From: Xenopus tropicalis
Taxonomy: Eukaryota > Chordata > Amphibia > Anura > Pipidae
NCBI RefSeq assembly: GCF_000004195.4
Contig: NC_030683.2
Coordinates: 65,646,764 to 65,710,763, forward strand
Direction: 5' to 3'
DNA: 64,000 nt
The notes beneath the pieces were generated by a model. That model had not been told where the DNA came from. It searched no databases and worked only from the letters and a program-made list of their open reading frames with translations. The position numbers and the translations under genes are program-made. The number at the start of each line of letters is the position of its first letter. The first letter of the stretch is position 1. Of the stretch, positions 24,089-34,905 are shown piece by piece.

Positions 24089-24180
24089 ATATAATACCTG
24101 AGTGAGGATCACTTTATCTGTGTGTATATATATATATATATATACACACAGATAAAGTAATCCTCACTCAGGTATTATAT
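24089..24180. repeat. Inverted repeat with TA-repeat loop
   Basis: The left arm ataatacctgagtgaggatc...ctttatctgtgtg and the right arm cacacagataaag...gatcctcactcaggtattat are nearly perfect inverses, joined by a (TA)n loop at about 24124-24143 (one G/A difference at the loop side of gatca/gtaat). A further TA tract follows at 24178-24194. Confidence 0.85.
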
Positions 24181-24194
24181 ATATATATATATAC

Positions 24195-24756
24195 AGAGAC
24201 ACACATTAACAGTGAATACTAAATTATTAACATCTTGTGTATAATCACAGCAAGCAAACAGGCATCATTTTGTGGACAATGTTATTAAGGCAAGCTATGC
24301 ATCATCATCCCAAAATGTTGTTTATGCACCAGAACAGTAACACAGTAAGTTAGGTTGAAAAAAGGCACACATCCATCAAGATCAACCTTTTATGTCTATA
24401 TAAAACCTGCCTAACTGCTATTTGATCCAGAGAAAAGCAAAACAAAATTCCTTCTTAAACTTGTCTAATTTACCTCAGAGGGGGAAAAATTTCTTCCCCC
24501 TCTCTCTGGATCAACATGTCTTGTACTAAGAGTAATTCCTTCTAATTGGAATGGATGCCCTCAAGGGGACATGATGCTAGGCAGTGAGGAGTGAGGGGGG
24601 ATGTGATGAAGGCAGTGACAGAACAAAAGTGCAGAACAAAAAGTGAAAGTAATTGCCTGTGCCACCTGTATGCCTTAGGAATAGAGGTGGACATACAATA
24701 AAAGATTGAAAGCTGAGATTTTGAAATTAGTTTATAACAGTTAGTTATAAACTGCC
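24195..24756. other. Unassigned intergenic DNA
   Basis: No gene or clear repeat boundary was recognised. A short stretch resembling ccatcaagatcaaccttttatgtctata near 24375 looks repetitive, but the family was not identified. Confidence 0.4.
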
Positions 24757-24935
24757 TGCCCTATGCTGCCTGTGTGTGCCATACTCTGCCTGCCCTATGT
24801 TGTAAGGGTGTGCCATAATCTGCCTGCCCTCTGCCCCTTGTGTGTGCCATACTATTCCTGCTTCATGCCCCCTTGTGTACCATACTCTGCTTGTTCTACC
24901 CTGTCTGTGTGTGCCATACTCTGCCTGCCCTATGC
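24757..24935. repeat. Minisatellite, inverse of the 2305-2648 unit, left block
   Basis: Five or so copies of tgtgtgccatactctgcctg with spacer gccctatgctgc, the reverse complement of the minisatellite in the hAT element at 1863-2826. The block resumes at 25514-25562 after a 580-bp interruption. Confidence 0.85.
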
Positions 24936-25083
24936 TGTGTTATTTAAGAGTGAAAAACACTCAAACCCAAGCGCTTCTTGATGTGGAATCCGTGTGTAAA
25001 TTGAATGTTCAGTGTGCTGAAGACTGTAGTCACGTGCTGCCTCCTCTTGGTGTCAGCTCCCCTTTAGATGAGCCTCAGAAAGT

Positions 25084-25517
25084 GCATGCATTTATTTCAT
25101 TGGAAGCGCATAAGAATAAAAAACAAAAAACAAAAATATAGTGCAGATCAATGGGATAATGAATGATCTTAACACCACACGTGCTTAATGATGTACTGAT
25201 TAAAACGTGTTGACCCAACTCCGTGGTAAATGAGATATAATAAATGCTCACCAGAACACCATAAACTAGAGCATATAGGTCCAAACCAACGGGGCAATTG
25301 ACCCCCCTCCAATCAATTGCCCCGTTGGGTTGGACCTATATGCTCTAGTTTATGGTGTTCTGGTGAGCATTTATTATATCTCATTTACCACGGAGTTGGG
25401 TCAACACGTTTTAATCAGTACATCATTAAGCACGTGTGGTGTTAAGATCATTCATTATCCCATTGATCTGCACTATATTTTTTATTTTTATGCGCTTCCA
25501 ATGAAATAAATGCATGC
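25084..25517. repeat. 430-bp near-perfect palindrome
   Basis: Arms of about 205-215 bp read inward from gcatgcatttatttcattgg to cggggcaattg, then a spacer of about ten bases (cccccctcc region at 25301-25309), then the inverse. Differences are few: an A-rich stretch near 25118-25138 and single bases. It is interposed in the minisatellite, whose unit tgccctatgctg is present on both sides of the inserted segment (24922-24933 and 25514-25525). Origin is probably a head-to-head retroelement or foldback insertion. Confidence 0.88.
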
Positions 25518-25562
25518 CCTATGCTGCCTGTGTGTACCATACTCTGCCTGCCCTATACTGCC
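25514..25562. repeat. Minisatellite, right block after palindrome
   Basis: One to two further units, gccctatgctgcctgtgtgt then accatactctgcctgccc, continue the array at 24757-24935. Confidence 0.8.
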
Positions 25563-26184
25563 GGTGGAAGGTGAACCTGGTGGGGATTATGTTAGCATTT
25601 GGAAATGGTTGTCACGGGGTCCCTAAGATAATTATGTGCTGGGGGTTGCTGTGCTATCCACAGGGGAGGAGAGGCCATATAGAATTTAGGGGATGGATTA
25701 ATATAAGTTTTAAGTTTTATTGTCATATACAAATAACAATTTTTTAACCTGTGTTCCCTACAAATATTAAATAAAATAAAAGTGTGCAATAAAGGTACAA
25801 GTATGTACAGCCAAGGAGCCGATGCGGCTCCCAATCCGACTACATCTTTTAACCTGCCCGATATCGGTCAGATATCCAGGCCAGATATTGATCGGGCATG
25901 CCCCTCAAACCTGTCCAAGGGACCGATATCGGCAGCTACAATCGGCCCGTGTATGGCCACCTTTACACACGTCTGCCTGAGATATCTGAGGAGGGCAACT
26001 GTCCTCTTCCAGCAAAAGCTCCTAAAATAGGTGTTTATCAAAGCGTGCATAGAAGGAGTTAGGGCTCTGGCACACGGGGAGATTAGTTGCCCGCGGACAT
26101 ACCAGTTGTACTAGTGCAGGGCAGCAGCACATTATATTGGAATTAGTTTTATACACTTTCATTTTTTGGTGTTACTATTCATTT
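25563..26184. other. Intergenic DNA with a half-copy of a palindromic MITE
   Basis: The segment at about 26058-26090 reads agggctctggcacacgggga then gattagttgcccgcgg, matching one arm of the complete element at 47433-47691, so a truncated copy lies here. A short palindromic stretch with gatatcggtcagatatcc and gaccgatatcggcagc occupies 25858-25935. No gene is seen. Confidence 0.6.
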
Positions 26185-27331
26185 ACCGTATATACTCGAG
26201 TATAAGCTGATCCGAGTATAAGCCGAGGTACCTAATTTTACCTAAGAAAACTGGAAAAACTTATTGACTCGAGTATAAGCCTAGGGTGCAGCCACTACTG
26301 AAAGTTGAAGTGATATCACCCCCCTCCCAGCAGCCAATTAGCAGAACAATGTGAAAGCATCAAGATAGCAGCTCCCAGTATATATCAGAATAGCACACAA
26401 TAGTAAGAAATCCAAGTCCGACTTGGGACTCCCCCAGTTACATGGGAGCAGAAGAAACAATAGGTTACCTGAAAGCAGTTCTAATGTGTAGTAATGCAAT
26501 GAGATGGCGCCTACACACCTATATTACAACCAAAAAAATACATTTGTTGGTTCAAGAACACAATTTTAAATTATTTGCTATGTATACAGTGTAATTTAGA
26601 ACTAAAAGTATACCATAAAAATAATGACAGTATTCCTTTAAAATTCACTTGATATGTTGTGTATAAAAAAACCTCACTAATCCCCACCATCAAACTCTCT
26701 GGGACCTAGCATAGAAAGGGCATTCAAGGCTCACAGTGACATATCAAGTGGCAATAGCAGTGCTTCATAGCAGTGAAATAAAGAAAAATGTATTTCAAAC
26801 AGACTTTACACTACAAGGGGATTAATGCGCAAGTCAAATTGTGGGCACACACATGTAACTGAAAGGAGAAACCACAATTCATTTAAAAGCAATGACCAGG
26901 ACAGCTTGCAGCCTTGCAGGAATATTGAGATGCTGAACCATAAGCCAAGGATTGCCTGAAATGTAACTCGTATCTTATGTGTTCCTTGCTGATCCCTTAC
27001 TGATGCAGCGGTTATACCTTAACGAAGCAGCGGCGCGTCTCGGAATGGAAGTGACGGTATGGCGCGTTTGATGTTACTCGTGTGCACATCTCTTCCCTGC
27101 TGATCCTCAGCTCGTAATGGTAGCGGCGCTACGTCGTGTATGACGCTGCGCGCACGCGTCTGCACGTCTGGCCGCACAACCGTACACGGGGGGCGCTTTG
27201 CGCGCAAGGAGCGCATTGCATCAGCGAATCCATAGGCAACTACCGTATGTACTCGAGTATAAGTCGAGGGTTACTTTTTAAGCACATTTTTAGTGCTCAA
27301 AAACTCGGCTTATACTCGAATATATATGGTA
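26185..27331. mobile_element. MITE with telltale TIRs (actcgagtataagc family), copy 2
   Basis: The left end taccgtatatactcgagtat and right end atactcgaatatatatggta are inverse, with subterminal actcgagtataagcc repeats as in copy 1 at 10381-11138. The interior includes the dispersed repeat shared with 1126-1320 and a GC-rich segment at 27020-27230. No coding capacity is supported. Confidence 0.85.
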
Positions 27332-28140
27332 ATTAACTTTTTTCACATGAGTGATAGGTGATATCTCTGCAGTGACCACCAACCATTTGTCTTTTTGGTG
27401 TGCTACCACGATTAATGTGCATATGGCCTTAAAAATATTTGTGTTTTGGCTTCCATTTTTGGCCTCCATGTAGGCAAGAAAAATTCCAGGCCTTGGTAAC
27501 CACAGAAGTTGGACTGCACTGTTTTACATTTTGGTGATTCTGTGTCCGTTACTGCCATTTAGTAACTAAAATTAGTAAATACAGTAAACTACAATTTGCT
27601 CCACTTAATCACCATGACTTTAATGTAATAATGTTTTTACTAATAACTGTATAACCTTACATGCTCTAAAACCCTCTTGCACACTGTTGCTGGTACTCTG
27701 AGTTTATTGAATACTAGGGTTGCCACCTCTGCCGGCTTTTTGGCCCGGACAGCCCTTCCGAAAACCAGGCTGTACAGGTCAAAACCAGACAGGTGGTAAC
27801 CCTGCCCCACGTGTGTAAGTTCCCATTCTCCAGTTGTTGTCAGGGAATTTGGCAGACTGGTATAAAGAAAGAGACTGTGATGGACCATAGATTGTGATAA
27901 ACCTGCTAAGTTGGAAGAAAAATCTGTACTGTGATAAAAAGAAATATCACAGCATGGCAAAAATGTCTGTATAGCTCTCTATCTTTTTCAGTTAAACCAA
28001 GCAAATACCAATAAAACCATTGTAGGAAACTGAATCTGTGTATTACATTAACCACTTTACACAACACAGCCTTTTGCTAGCTCTTTACGCGTGCACACAA
28101 TTTCCTTTCATAATCTTCTCCCCCCCGTACACAGCCTCCT
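27332..28140. other. Intergenic DNA with hAT end and a small palindrome
   Basis: The segment 27440-27525 ends agaagttggactgcactg and resembles the right end of the hAT element at 1863-2826, so it is a degenerate hAT terminus. A small inverted repeat at 27716-27803 has ends agggttgccacct and aggtggtaaccct. No gene is seen. Confidence 0.65.
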
Positions 28141-29024
28141 TCTTTTTTTTGTTTAACAATTCTTTTATTGAGTTTAAATGTACACAGTTTACAGTATATT
28201 ATTTACAGTGCCATTTGTGCTTATTGTACAGAAAGTAAAATAAAATAAATTAACATTATAACAAAAAGAACATCACAGTGTCTTCTTTATTGATATATAC
28301 ATTATAACATTTACTTCATGTCCATTTTGCATACAATCCAAGACATAGTTGGGATATGGTTATTAAACTTTTTTACTTTGTATTTATGTGTAGAGGCAGT
28401 TCAGGGGGGATTCTGCGTCTATCCATGCTGCCCATACTTTATCAAATTTTGAGGGCACCCCCTCCTTATGTATGTAAGCTTATATAGGGGTATATCTTTG
28501 TTAATCATGGATTCCCATGCTGCAATTTTGGGACCCTCGGGTGATTTCCAGTATACAGCAATCGTTTTTTTTGCATACTTGCATAGTATAAGGAGTAATG
28601 TTCTTTCGGCCCTTTTGGGCGACAGGTCTTCTACCTGATTGAGCAGTATTGTTAATGGATCTAGCGGAAATACTAGGTTTATTCTGTCCCTTATAATGTT
28701 TGCTATTTTCCCCCAGAAGTGTTCTGCCCGTGGACAACCCCACACCATATGCAGGAAGTCAGCTGAGGAAAGATATCTGGGGCATTTTTGTCCTGTGTCT
28801 GGGTTCATTTTGTGTAATCTTTGAGGTGTAGGATAGACACGGTGGAGGTAATTTAGTTGTGTTATTCTGTCCCTATTGCTGATAATCCCTTCAAAGGTTG
28901 ACTCTAGAATGTCATCCCATTGGTCCAGGGTAAGCTGGGGAAGGTCCCGTTGCCACTTGGCTCGCACTTGCCACAACTCTCATTTGGTAAGGTTTCTTGC
29001 CCTCATCAACTGAGCATAAAATAC

Positions 29025-29653
29025 TGTAACACTATTTTGGCTATGAAATGGTTAAACCAGGCTAGTAGTGATAGGAGAGCACGTGTTACATGCGACTCTC
29101 TTTCTTAGAATGGGCCTTCGCTTAGGTGGAAGAGACATTAACGGAGCTGAGGGTGTAGTTGAACTACAACTCACTGTAGCTGTGTAGTGCAGTTCGTAAA
29201 AATGGACGCCAGAAAGGTTCTTGCTGATGAACTAGTAACAAGTTTATTGTCAGAGGCAAAGATGGATGCAGGATGGAAAGCTACTTCCAGAACACTAATT
29301 CTCCTTGATGGGGCTATTAGGCTTCCCTTGCTTGCTAGGTACTAACTATTTCACTTCTCCTAGAGAGTGCTATTACAAAACTGCTATGCTTACTTAAACC
29401 TCGTTCACGGGGCCCTGTCCCCTACTTCTCCAGATGTTAAGATGGTCTCTGGGATAATATTGCTTTACTGGGGCCTGTTGCTGCACCCAGGCTCAGAGGG
29501 AGCTGTGCTTAGGTAGCAGGCAGGCAGCCAAAGAGGAAGTCACACCTCCTTGCTAGACACTATATCAGTCTGCAGGGAGCGCGTACAACCATAACAACCA
29601 TTAAGGTATAATGCATAGTGCAAACTAGATACATGGGACTCTGCCCAGTAACA
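29025..29653. mobile_element. Probable solo LTR inserted in L1
   Basis: A 629-bp segment beginning TGTAACACTATTTTGG and ending CCCAGTAACA interrupts the L1 reading: the L1-like translation stops making sense at its borders and resumes beyond them. TG...CA ends suit an LTR. No clear target duplication was found, so the exact limits and class are tentative. Confidence 0.5.
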
Positions 29654-32511
29654 GTAATAGAAAGAACTAGTAGGGGATTAAAGCCATAGGAGTGTTAAAC
29701 CCTATGGGTCCCTACTATACTGAGAGAGTTTTTTTGAGTTCCTCTATATGGGTTAGAGTCTCAGTGTTTCTTGGAGTTATGTCTACTGCTTGGCCTCCAT
29801 ATTGGGTTCCCATAGCATGGCGCAGCTGCAGGTATCGGAAGAACATTGTATTAGGGAGAGAGAAAGTTTTTTCAGTTCTTGGAAGGCAAGCAATACACCT
29901 TGTGGCATTACGTCTGAAAAGTATTTGATATTGTGCCCATATCTTGGGATCGGGTACTGTTTTAAATTGTTCCAGATTAGGATTATACCATAGGGGGGTA
30001 TACTGCAAGCAATATGGTTGTGCCTTTGGGAAGATTTTTAGTGCTTTCTTCCATGAGCTAACTGTGGTTCTCATTGGTTGGGTAGCTTGTTTGGTATAGC
30101 TTGTGCCCCTATATAACAGGTTTTTTAGTTCCTCTTGGGACCCTATGATTTGCGTTTCTAGCAGGGTGGCTGCGTTAGTGAAGGATGGTGAGGTCCATCT
30201 TCTCCCTACAACTACTGTAGTTGTGAGGCTAGTTAATACATATATGGATTTGGAGCTGCGAGTCCCCCTCTAGTAGTCGGGAGTTGTAGTGTTTGTAGGG
30301 ATATTCGTGGTTATTCCCCATTCCAGAAGAGTGATAACATTAGGCTTTTTAGTTTGCGGAAGGTTGATTGGGGAATTATTATGGAGGGTTGATGGTAGAT
30401 ATATGTTAGCTTGGGGAGTACTATCATTTTAAATAGGTTTATTCTTCCAGTTAGTGTGAGGGGTAGACGCCTCCATATTTCTAGTTTGTTCTCTAGGTAT
30501 CTCGTGATCAGGTTGATATTGAGTTCTGTGAATTTCATTAGGTCACCATGAATCTAGACCCCTTGGTATTTAAACAAGCTTACCCATTTTAACTGGTTTA
30601 TTTGGTTAGGTGAGTTAGGGGAGATTTCTATTTGGAGAATAACTGATTTTGTCCAATTTATCTTAAGAGCAGAGAAAGTAGTGTGACTGTTTATGATGTC
30701 TAGGGCCCAGGATAGAGTTTGGTGTGGGTTAGCCAGGTACAAAAGAGTGTCATCTGCGTACATGGATGCTAGTTCTGTTGTGTTACCTAGTTTGAGCCCC
30801 TCTACCTCTTGTGATAGTTTGAGATGGCATGCCAGTGGTTCCATTGCGAGGGCAAAGAGCAGGGGTGACAGGGGACATCCTTGCCTAGTGCACCTGCTTA
30901 CTGGGAAAAAATTGGTGCAGATTTTGGCTATTGGGGAGGTGTACAGGGCCTGGATCCATGCTATGAATGGGGGGGTAGTCCCATTGATTTAAGTGATTAG
31001 GTATTCCCATTCCACAGAATCAAAGACCTTTTCATTGTCTAGGGAGACAATTATCCTGTTTCTTCCGTTGTCATGTTTAATGGATAAGTTTGTAAAAAGT
31101 CTCCGGATATTAGTGTCGGTTGACCTTCCAGGCATAAAGCCTGTCTGGTCTGGGGATATTTGGCCTGTGATGTGTTTAGTCAGCCTAGTGTCTAGCACTT
31201 TTGCTAGAATTTTGGCATCTACATTTATTAAAGATATAGGTCTATAGGAAGAGCATAGCAGTGAATCTTTTCCTGGTTTGAGTATAAGGATTATTAATGT
31301 TTCTCTCATTGACCGTGGTAGTGGGTTCCCTTTTAGTATCCCGTTATAGAGTTAGGCTAGTGTAGGTGCTAGTTTTTTGGCGTGTTGTTTATACTATTTT
31401 CCTGGCATGCCGTCTAAACCAGGTGTTTTCCCTGAGGGGAGGGCCACTATTGCTAACTCTATTTCTGATGATGTAATATCTTGTGCTATTTGTTGGGATG
31501 TTTATTTGTGTGATTGTGGGGAGTTGGAGGGAATCTAGGTATAGTTGGATGTTCTCTGGGGTTACTTGGAGTTTGGTTGTATATAATTCTGAATAAAAGT
31601 TCTGACGGTCTGGTTTATTTCTTTGGGGGAAGAGGTGATTTCTCCGTTAGGTAGTTTTATTGCTGGTATGGAAATGCTGGTTGTAACTTCCCTGGAAATT
31701 ATTGCTAGGAGTTTCCCTGATTTTTCACCTTGTTCAAATATATTTGCCTTTTGAAAAAGTGTGTATTTTTTGGTTAGCTCTATCTGGGCTATATTGAGGG
31801 CTTCTTGACATTGTTGCCATTCTCGTTTGTTATTATCAGTAGGATCAGAAACGTATTTAGCCTCCGTTTCCCTCACCTTTTGGGACTTGTGAGAGATGTC
31901 GGCTGCTATGTTTAAGTTGTGAGCCTTAATATTACTTATGAATTCCCCCCTAATATATGCTTTTAGTGCATCCCAGGTGATATCTGGGGAGGTATCCTCC
32001 AGATTGGTTGTTAGGTAGGTATTTATACAATTTTGGATATTTTCTATCATGTCTCTGTGGTTGGCCCAGTATGGGCTCAATCTCCAGATCCTGTCTGCAG
32101 GTGTTGGTGAGGTGGTCAGAGTTATTTATACCGGGGAGTGATCGGATATACCTCTGGTCAGTATATCTACCTCTTGTACCAATTAGTTAGTTTCTGTACA
32201 TCCCAATGCCAGGTTGATTCTGGAGAGAGAATTGTGGCCTGCATTCATTATAGCATTAAAGTCACCCCATTAGTATGACGGGTGCTGGGGGGAAAGGATA
32301 AAATTTTTCTCATAATGGCGTATAACGTCTCATCTTGAAAGGGGGATGGAATATATATACATTTGCAATAGTGACTGTTTTCCCGTTTAGTACACCGTGT
32401 ATTATGACAAAATTTCCCTCCCCATCAGAGATTACCTTATTGGCTGTAAACGACAGGATTTGCTGATTAGGATTGAGACCCCTCTAGAGTAAGTTGAGTG
32501 TAAAGAGTGGT

Positions 32512-32839
32512 ACAGGTGTGGGATCCCCTATCCGGAAACCCATTATCCAGAAAGTTCCGAATTACGGAAACACCATGTCCCATAGACTCCATTATAAGCA
32601 AATAATTCTAATTTTAAAAAATGATTTCCTTTTTCCCTGTAATAATAAAACAGTACCTTGTACTTGATCCCAACTAAGATATAATTAATCCTTATTGGGG
32701 GCAGAACAAGCCTATTGGGTTTAATCAATATTTAAATGATTTTTAGCAGACTTAAGTTATGGAGATCCAAATTACGGAAAGATCCTTATCTGGAAAACCC
32801 CAGGTCCCAAGCATTCCAGATAATAGGTCCCATACCTGC
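32512..32839. mobile_element. MITE with caggtatgggatc-type ends, inserted in L1
   Basis: The left end acaggtgtgggatcccctat and right end ataggtcccatacctgca are inverse, with matching ccggaaaccc/tccagataat subterminal parts, so the 328-bp element folds back. It splits the L1 endonuclease region. A related element lies at 52909-53460. Confidence 0.85.
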
Positions 32840-33478
32840 ACATGGGGCCTATCCATGATTTTTTAAGGGTTGGAGTTTTATTGCCGGTCAGATGAGTCTC
32901 TTGGAGCATAATTATTTGCGGTTTAACCTTTTTTAGAAAGTCAAATACCAGCCTTCTCTTTATAGCGTTTCCCATACCTCTTACATTCCATGATATTACC
33001 TTGGCTGTAGCCATGATCTATCATTCACTATGTATGGGCCGTAAAGGCGCTCAGGAGGTAGCTGATTTGAAGGCATATTAATTCAGACACTGTTTTAAAA
33101 CAAGTAAAACAATAACAACATATTCCCTTCCCGACTCTCCCCACCCACTCCATTATGAAAACCGTAACCATGAGTGAGTTTACTTCCCGAAGAATAGAAC
33201 TTTAGGGTGTTTGGGGGTAAATTCTAGCAAAAGTCCTGTAGCTGGACTTGATGTAGGTTTATGCTCTGAACTCCGAGCCTGGGAGTTGGTACCTGGGTCA
33301 TATACATCCTTAAAGTGGTGTATTGGTGATCCCGCTAACACTATAGATACCAACCCTATGGTATGTAGTAGAATGTTTATCAAAGTTATAACTGTTAAGG
33401 CGTGTAGGGCGGCCTTCATGTAGTTGTGTCTTTGGGTTTGTTACCTGTCTGGTAGTTTAACCTTTGGCTTATCTGTAC

Positions 33479-34449
33479 TTAGAGTGTTGCCTGGTTAGTG
33501 TATGTTTCGGTTGGGAGAGTTGCGCGGGTGTGTTTCCAGCCAGGCAATCGTTTCCTCCGTTTCCTTCCTGTGTTGAAGAAATGAGCTTTCCCCTTGTCTG
33601 TTATTCGTAGGTGGGTCGGAAAAATCATTGTGTGTGGGATCCTTCTTTGCTGAAGTTGCTGTTTGGCTTCTATAAATTTTGCTCTCATTTTTCTTACTTC
33701 GGTTGAGAAGTTGGGGTAGACCGAAACTTTTTGGTTTTCGAAGGTAATATCTCCCGCTTTCCTTGCTTCAGCCAGCGCTGCATCCCTGTCTCGGTAGTTA
33801 AGTAGTCGTGCAATCAGTGGGGCACCCTGGGGAGGTGGTCTGCCAGGAATTCTGTTTGCCTGTTCTACTGTGAATCCTGCAGAGAAGGCTGTCCAAAGGT
33901 ATTGGTGAGCCATTGTTCCACAAACTTTTCCGGTGTTGTCCTTTCAGCTCTTTCTGGAATGCCTAATATACGCCTCAGCCGGTACTCAAGATTGTTGGCC
34001 TTTGCTTCTAGTGCTTGTATTTGTTCCTCAGAGTTTGTAATGCACCCAGGTAGAGGATTCACGTTGTCCTCCAGCTCTCCTATTCTCCGCTCAGCCTCTC
34101 CTCTTCGCTCCCTGACTTTTTGCACATCATGTTTTAGAATTGTAAATTCAGTTTTTAGTTCTTCAATTCTGTTTATTAGTACCGCGTGATTGCCTGTTAT
34201 GGTATTGAGCACCTCTGTTAGTGTGGGCTCAGAAGGGTGCGTTGGTTGGTTTGGTATTGTATGCACATTTGGCGTGAGTGAGGCCTCTGTGGTCTCTGTG
34301 CTCGGTGGTGGCATGGGTATTGTGGGGAACCTGCCATTTGGGGAGCCTTGGGGTAGTGGGGCTCGTGCAAACTGTTCTAACCTGCGAGCAGCTGTTTCTC
34401 ATTTGCTTGTCCCAGGCACTGTTACATGTCTCATTGTAATCTGTGCCAT
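33479..34449 (-). pseudogene. L1 ORF1 relic (coiled-coil RNA-binding protein)
   Basis: Translation starts MAQITMRHVTVPG at 34449, meets one in-frame stop after about 15 codons, and continues through a predicted coiled coil (EELKTEFTILKHDVQKVRER region) to ILGIPERAE. A frameshift near 33865-33913 leads into the C-terminal part with RLLNYRDRDAALAEAR and VSVYPNFS, typical of L1 ORF1 proteins. In active elements it is a nucleic-acid chaperone. Confidence 0.85.
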
Positions 34450-34579
34450 CTTGTGACATCGTGACTGAGCGAGTTTGCGTTCTTTTTGTAGCAGCTTTAT
34501 TTCAGCCCATCCGAATAGATTACGGAAGTGCGGGAAATTCATTGAACTATCCAGCACAGCGGGATGCGCTGGCTGGAAC

Positions 34580-34742
34580 CGGGCGCTCCAGCTACTTCTG
34601 CTGCTCCGGCTTCTTATGCCGCTCCTTGTACGGCGGCGACAGGCCCTTTTATAAGGTTGCGTCCCTTATAAGGTTGCGCAACCTTATAAAAGGGCCTGTC
34701 GCTGCCATATAAGGAGCAGAGCAGCAGAATAAGCTGGAGTGC
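34580..34742. repeat. GC-rich hairpin repeat
   Basis: The arms tccagctacttctgctgctc...cgacaggcccttttataagg and ccttataaaagggcctgtcg...gagcagcagaataagctgga are inverse, with a short duplicated ttataaggttgcg in the loop. It could form a stem of about 70 bp. It is probably a MITE or LTR-derived foldback; no target duplication was fixed. Confidence 0.8.
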
Positions 34743-34743
34743 C

Positions 34744-34905
34744 TATGGGGGCTACTGTGTATGGGAGCACTTACTATGGGGGCATTGTGTATGGGGGGTA
34801 CAGTCTATGGGGGAATTGTGTATGGGGGGGTACTTTCTATGGGGGCAATTGGGGTACTGTCTATTGGGCCATTGGGGGCATTGTGTATGGGGGGTAAAAC
34901 TGGTA
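34744..34905. repeat. Short G-rich tandem repeat
   Basis: About seven degenerate copies of a 20-30 bp unit containing ctatgggggcattgtgtatg. It immediately follows the hairpin at 34580-34742. Confidence 0.75.

Larger units (their letters stand above)
28419..33014 (-). pseudogene. L1 ORF2 (endonuclease-reverse transcriptase) relic
   Basis: The apurinic-type endonuclease start has SWNVRGMGN and MLQETHLTG (33014-32860). After the inserted MITE the linker region is open at 32080-31562. The reverse transcriptase shows YRPISLINVDAKILAKVL and GFMPGRST (31309-30989), RQGCPLSPLLFALAMEP (around 30840-30895) and the catalytic YADDTLLY (about 30755). The C-terminal part is at 30538-29715 and, after the LTR-like insert, VFYAQLMRARNL leads into VRAKWQRDLP and an HMVWGCP motif (28976-28419). 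Stops and frameshifts are scattered. The protein in active elements nicks target DNA and primes cDNA synthesis. Confidence 0.88.
28150..34500 (-). mobile_element. L1-type LINE, degenerate, minus strand
   Basis: An L1-like retrotransposon with ORF1 (33479-34449), ORF2 endonuclease (from 33014), reverse transcriptase (31309-30550) and C-terminal region (to 28419). The 3' end near 28140-28165 reads as an A-rich tail on the minus strand. It is interrupted by a solo LTR-like segment at 29025-29653 and a MITE at 32512-32839. Multiple frameshifts and stops make it inactive. Confidence 0.9.

Noticed and set aside
26990..27230. CpG-rich segment as a promoter of another gene
   Set aside because: It lies inside a MITE with defined ends and has no associated first exon.
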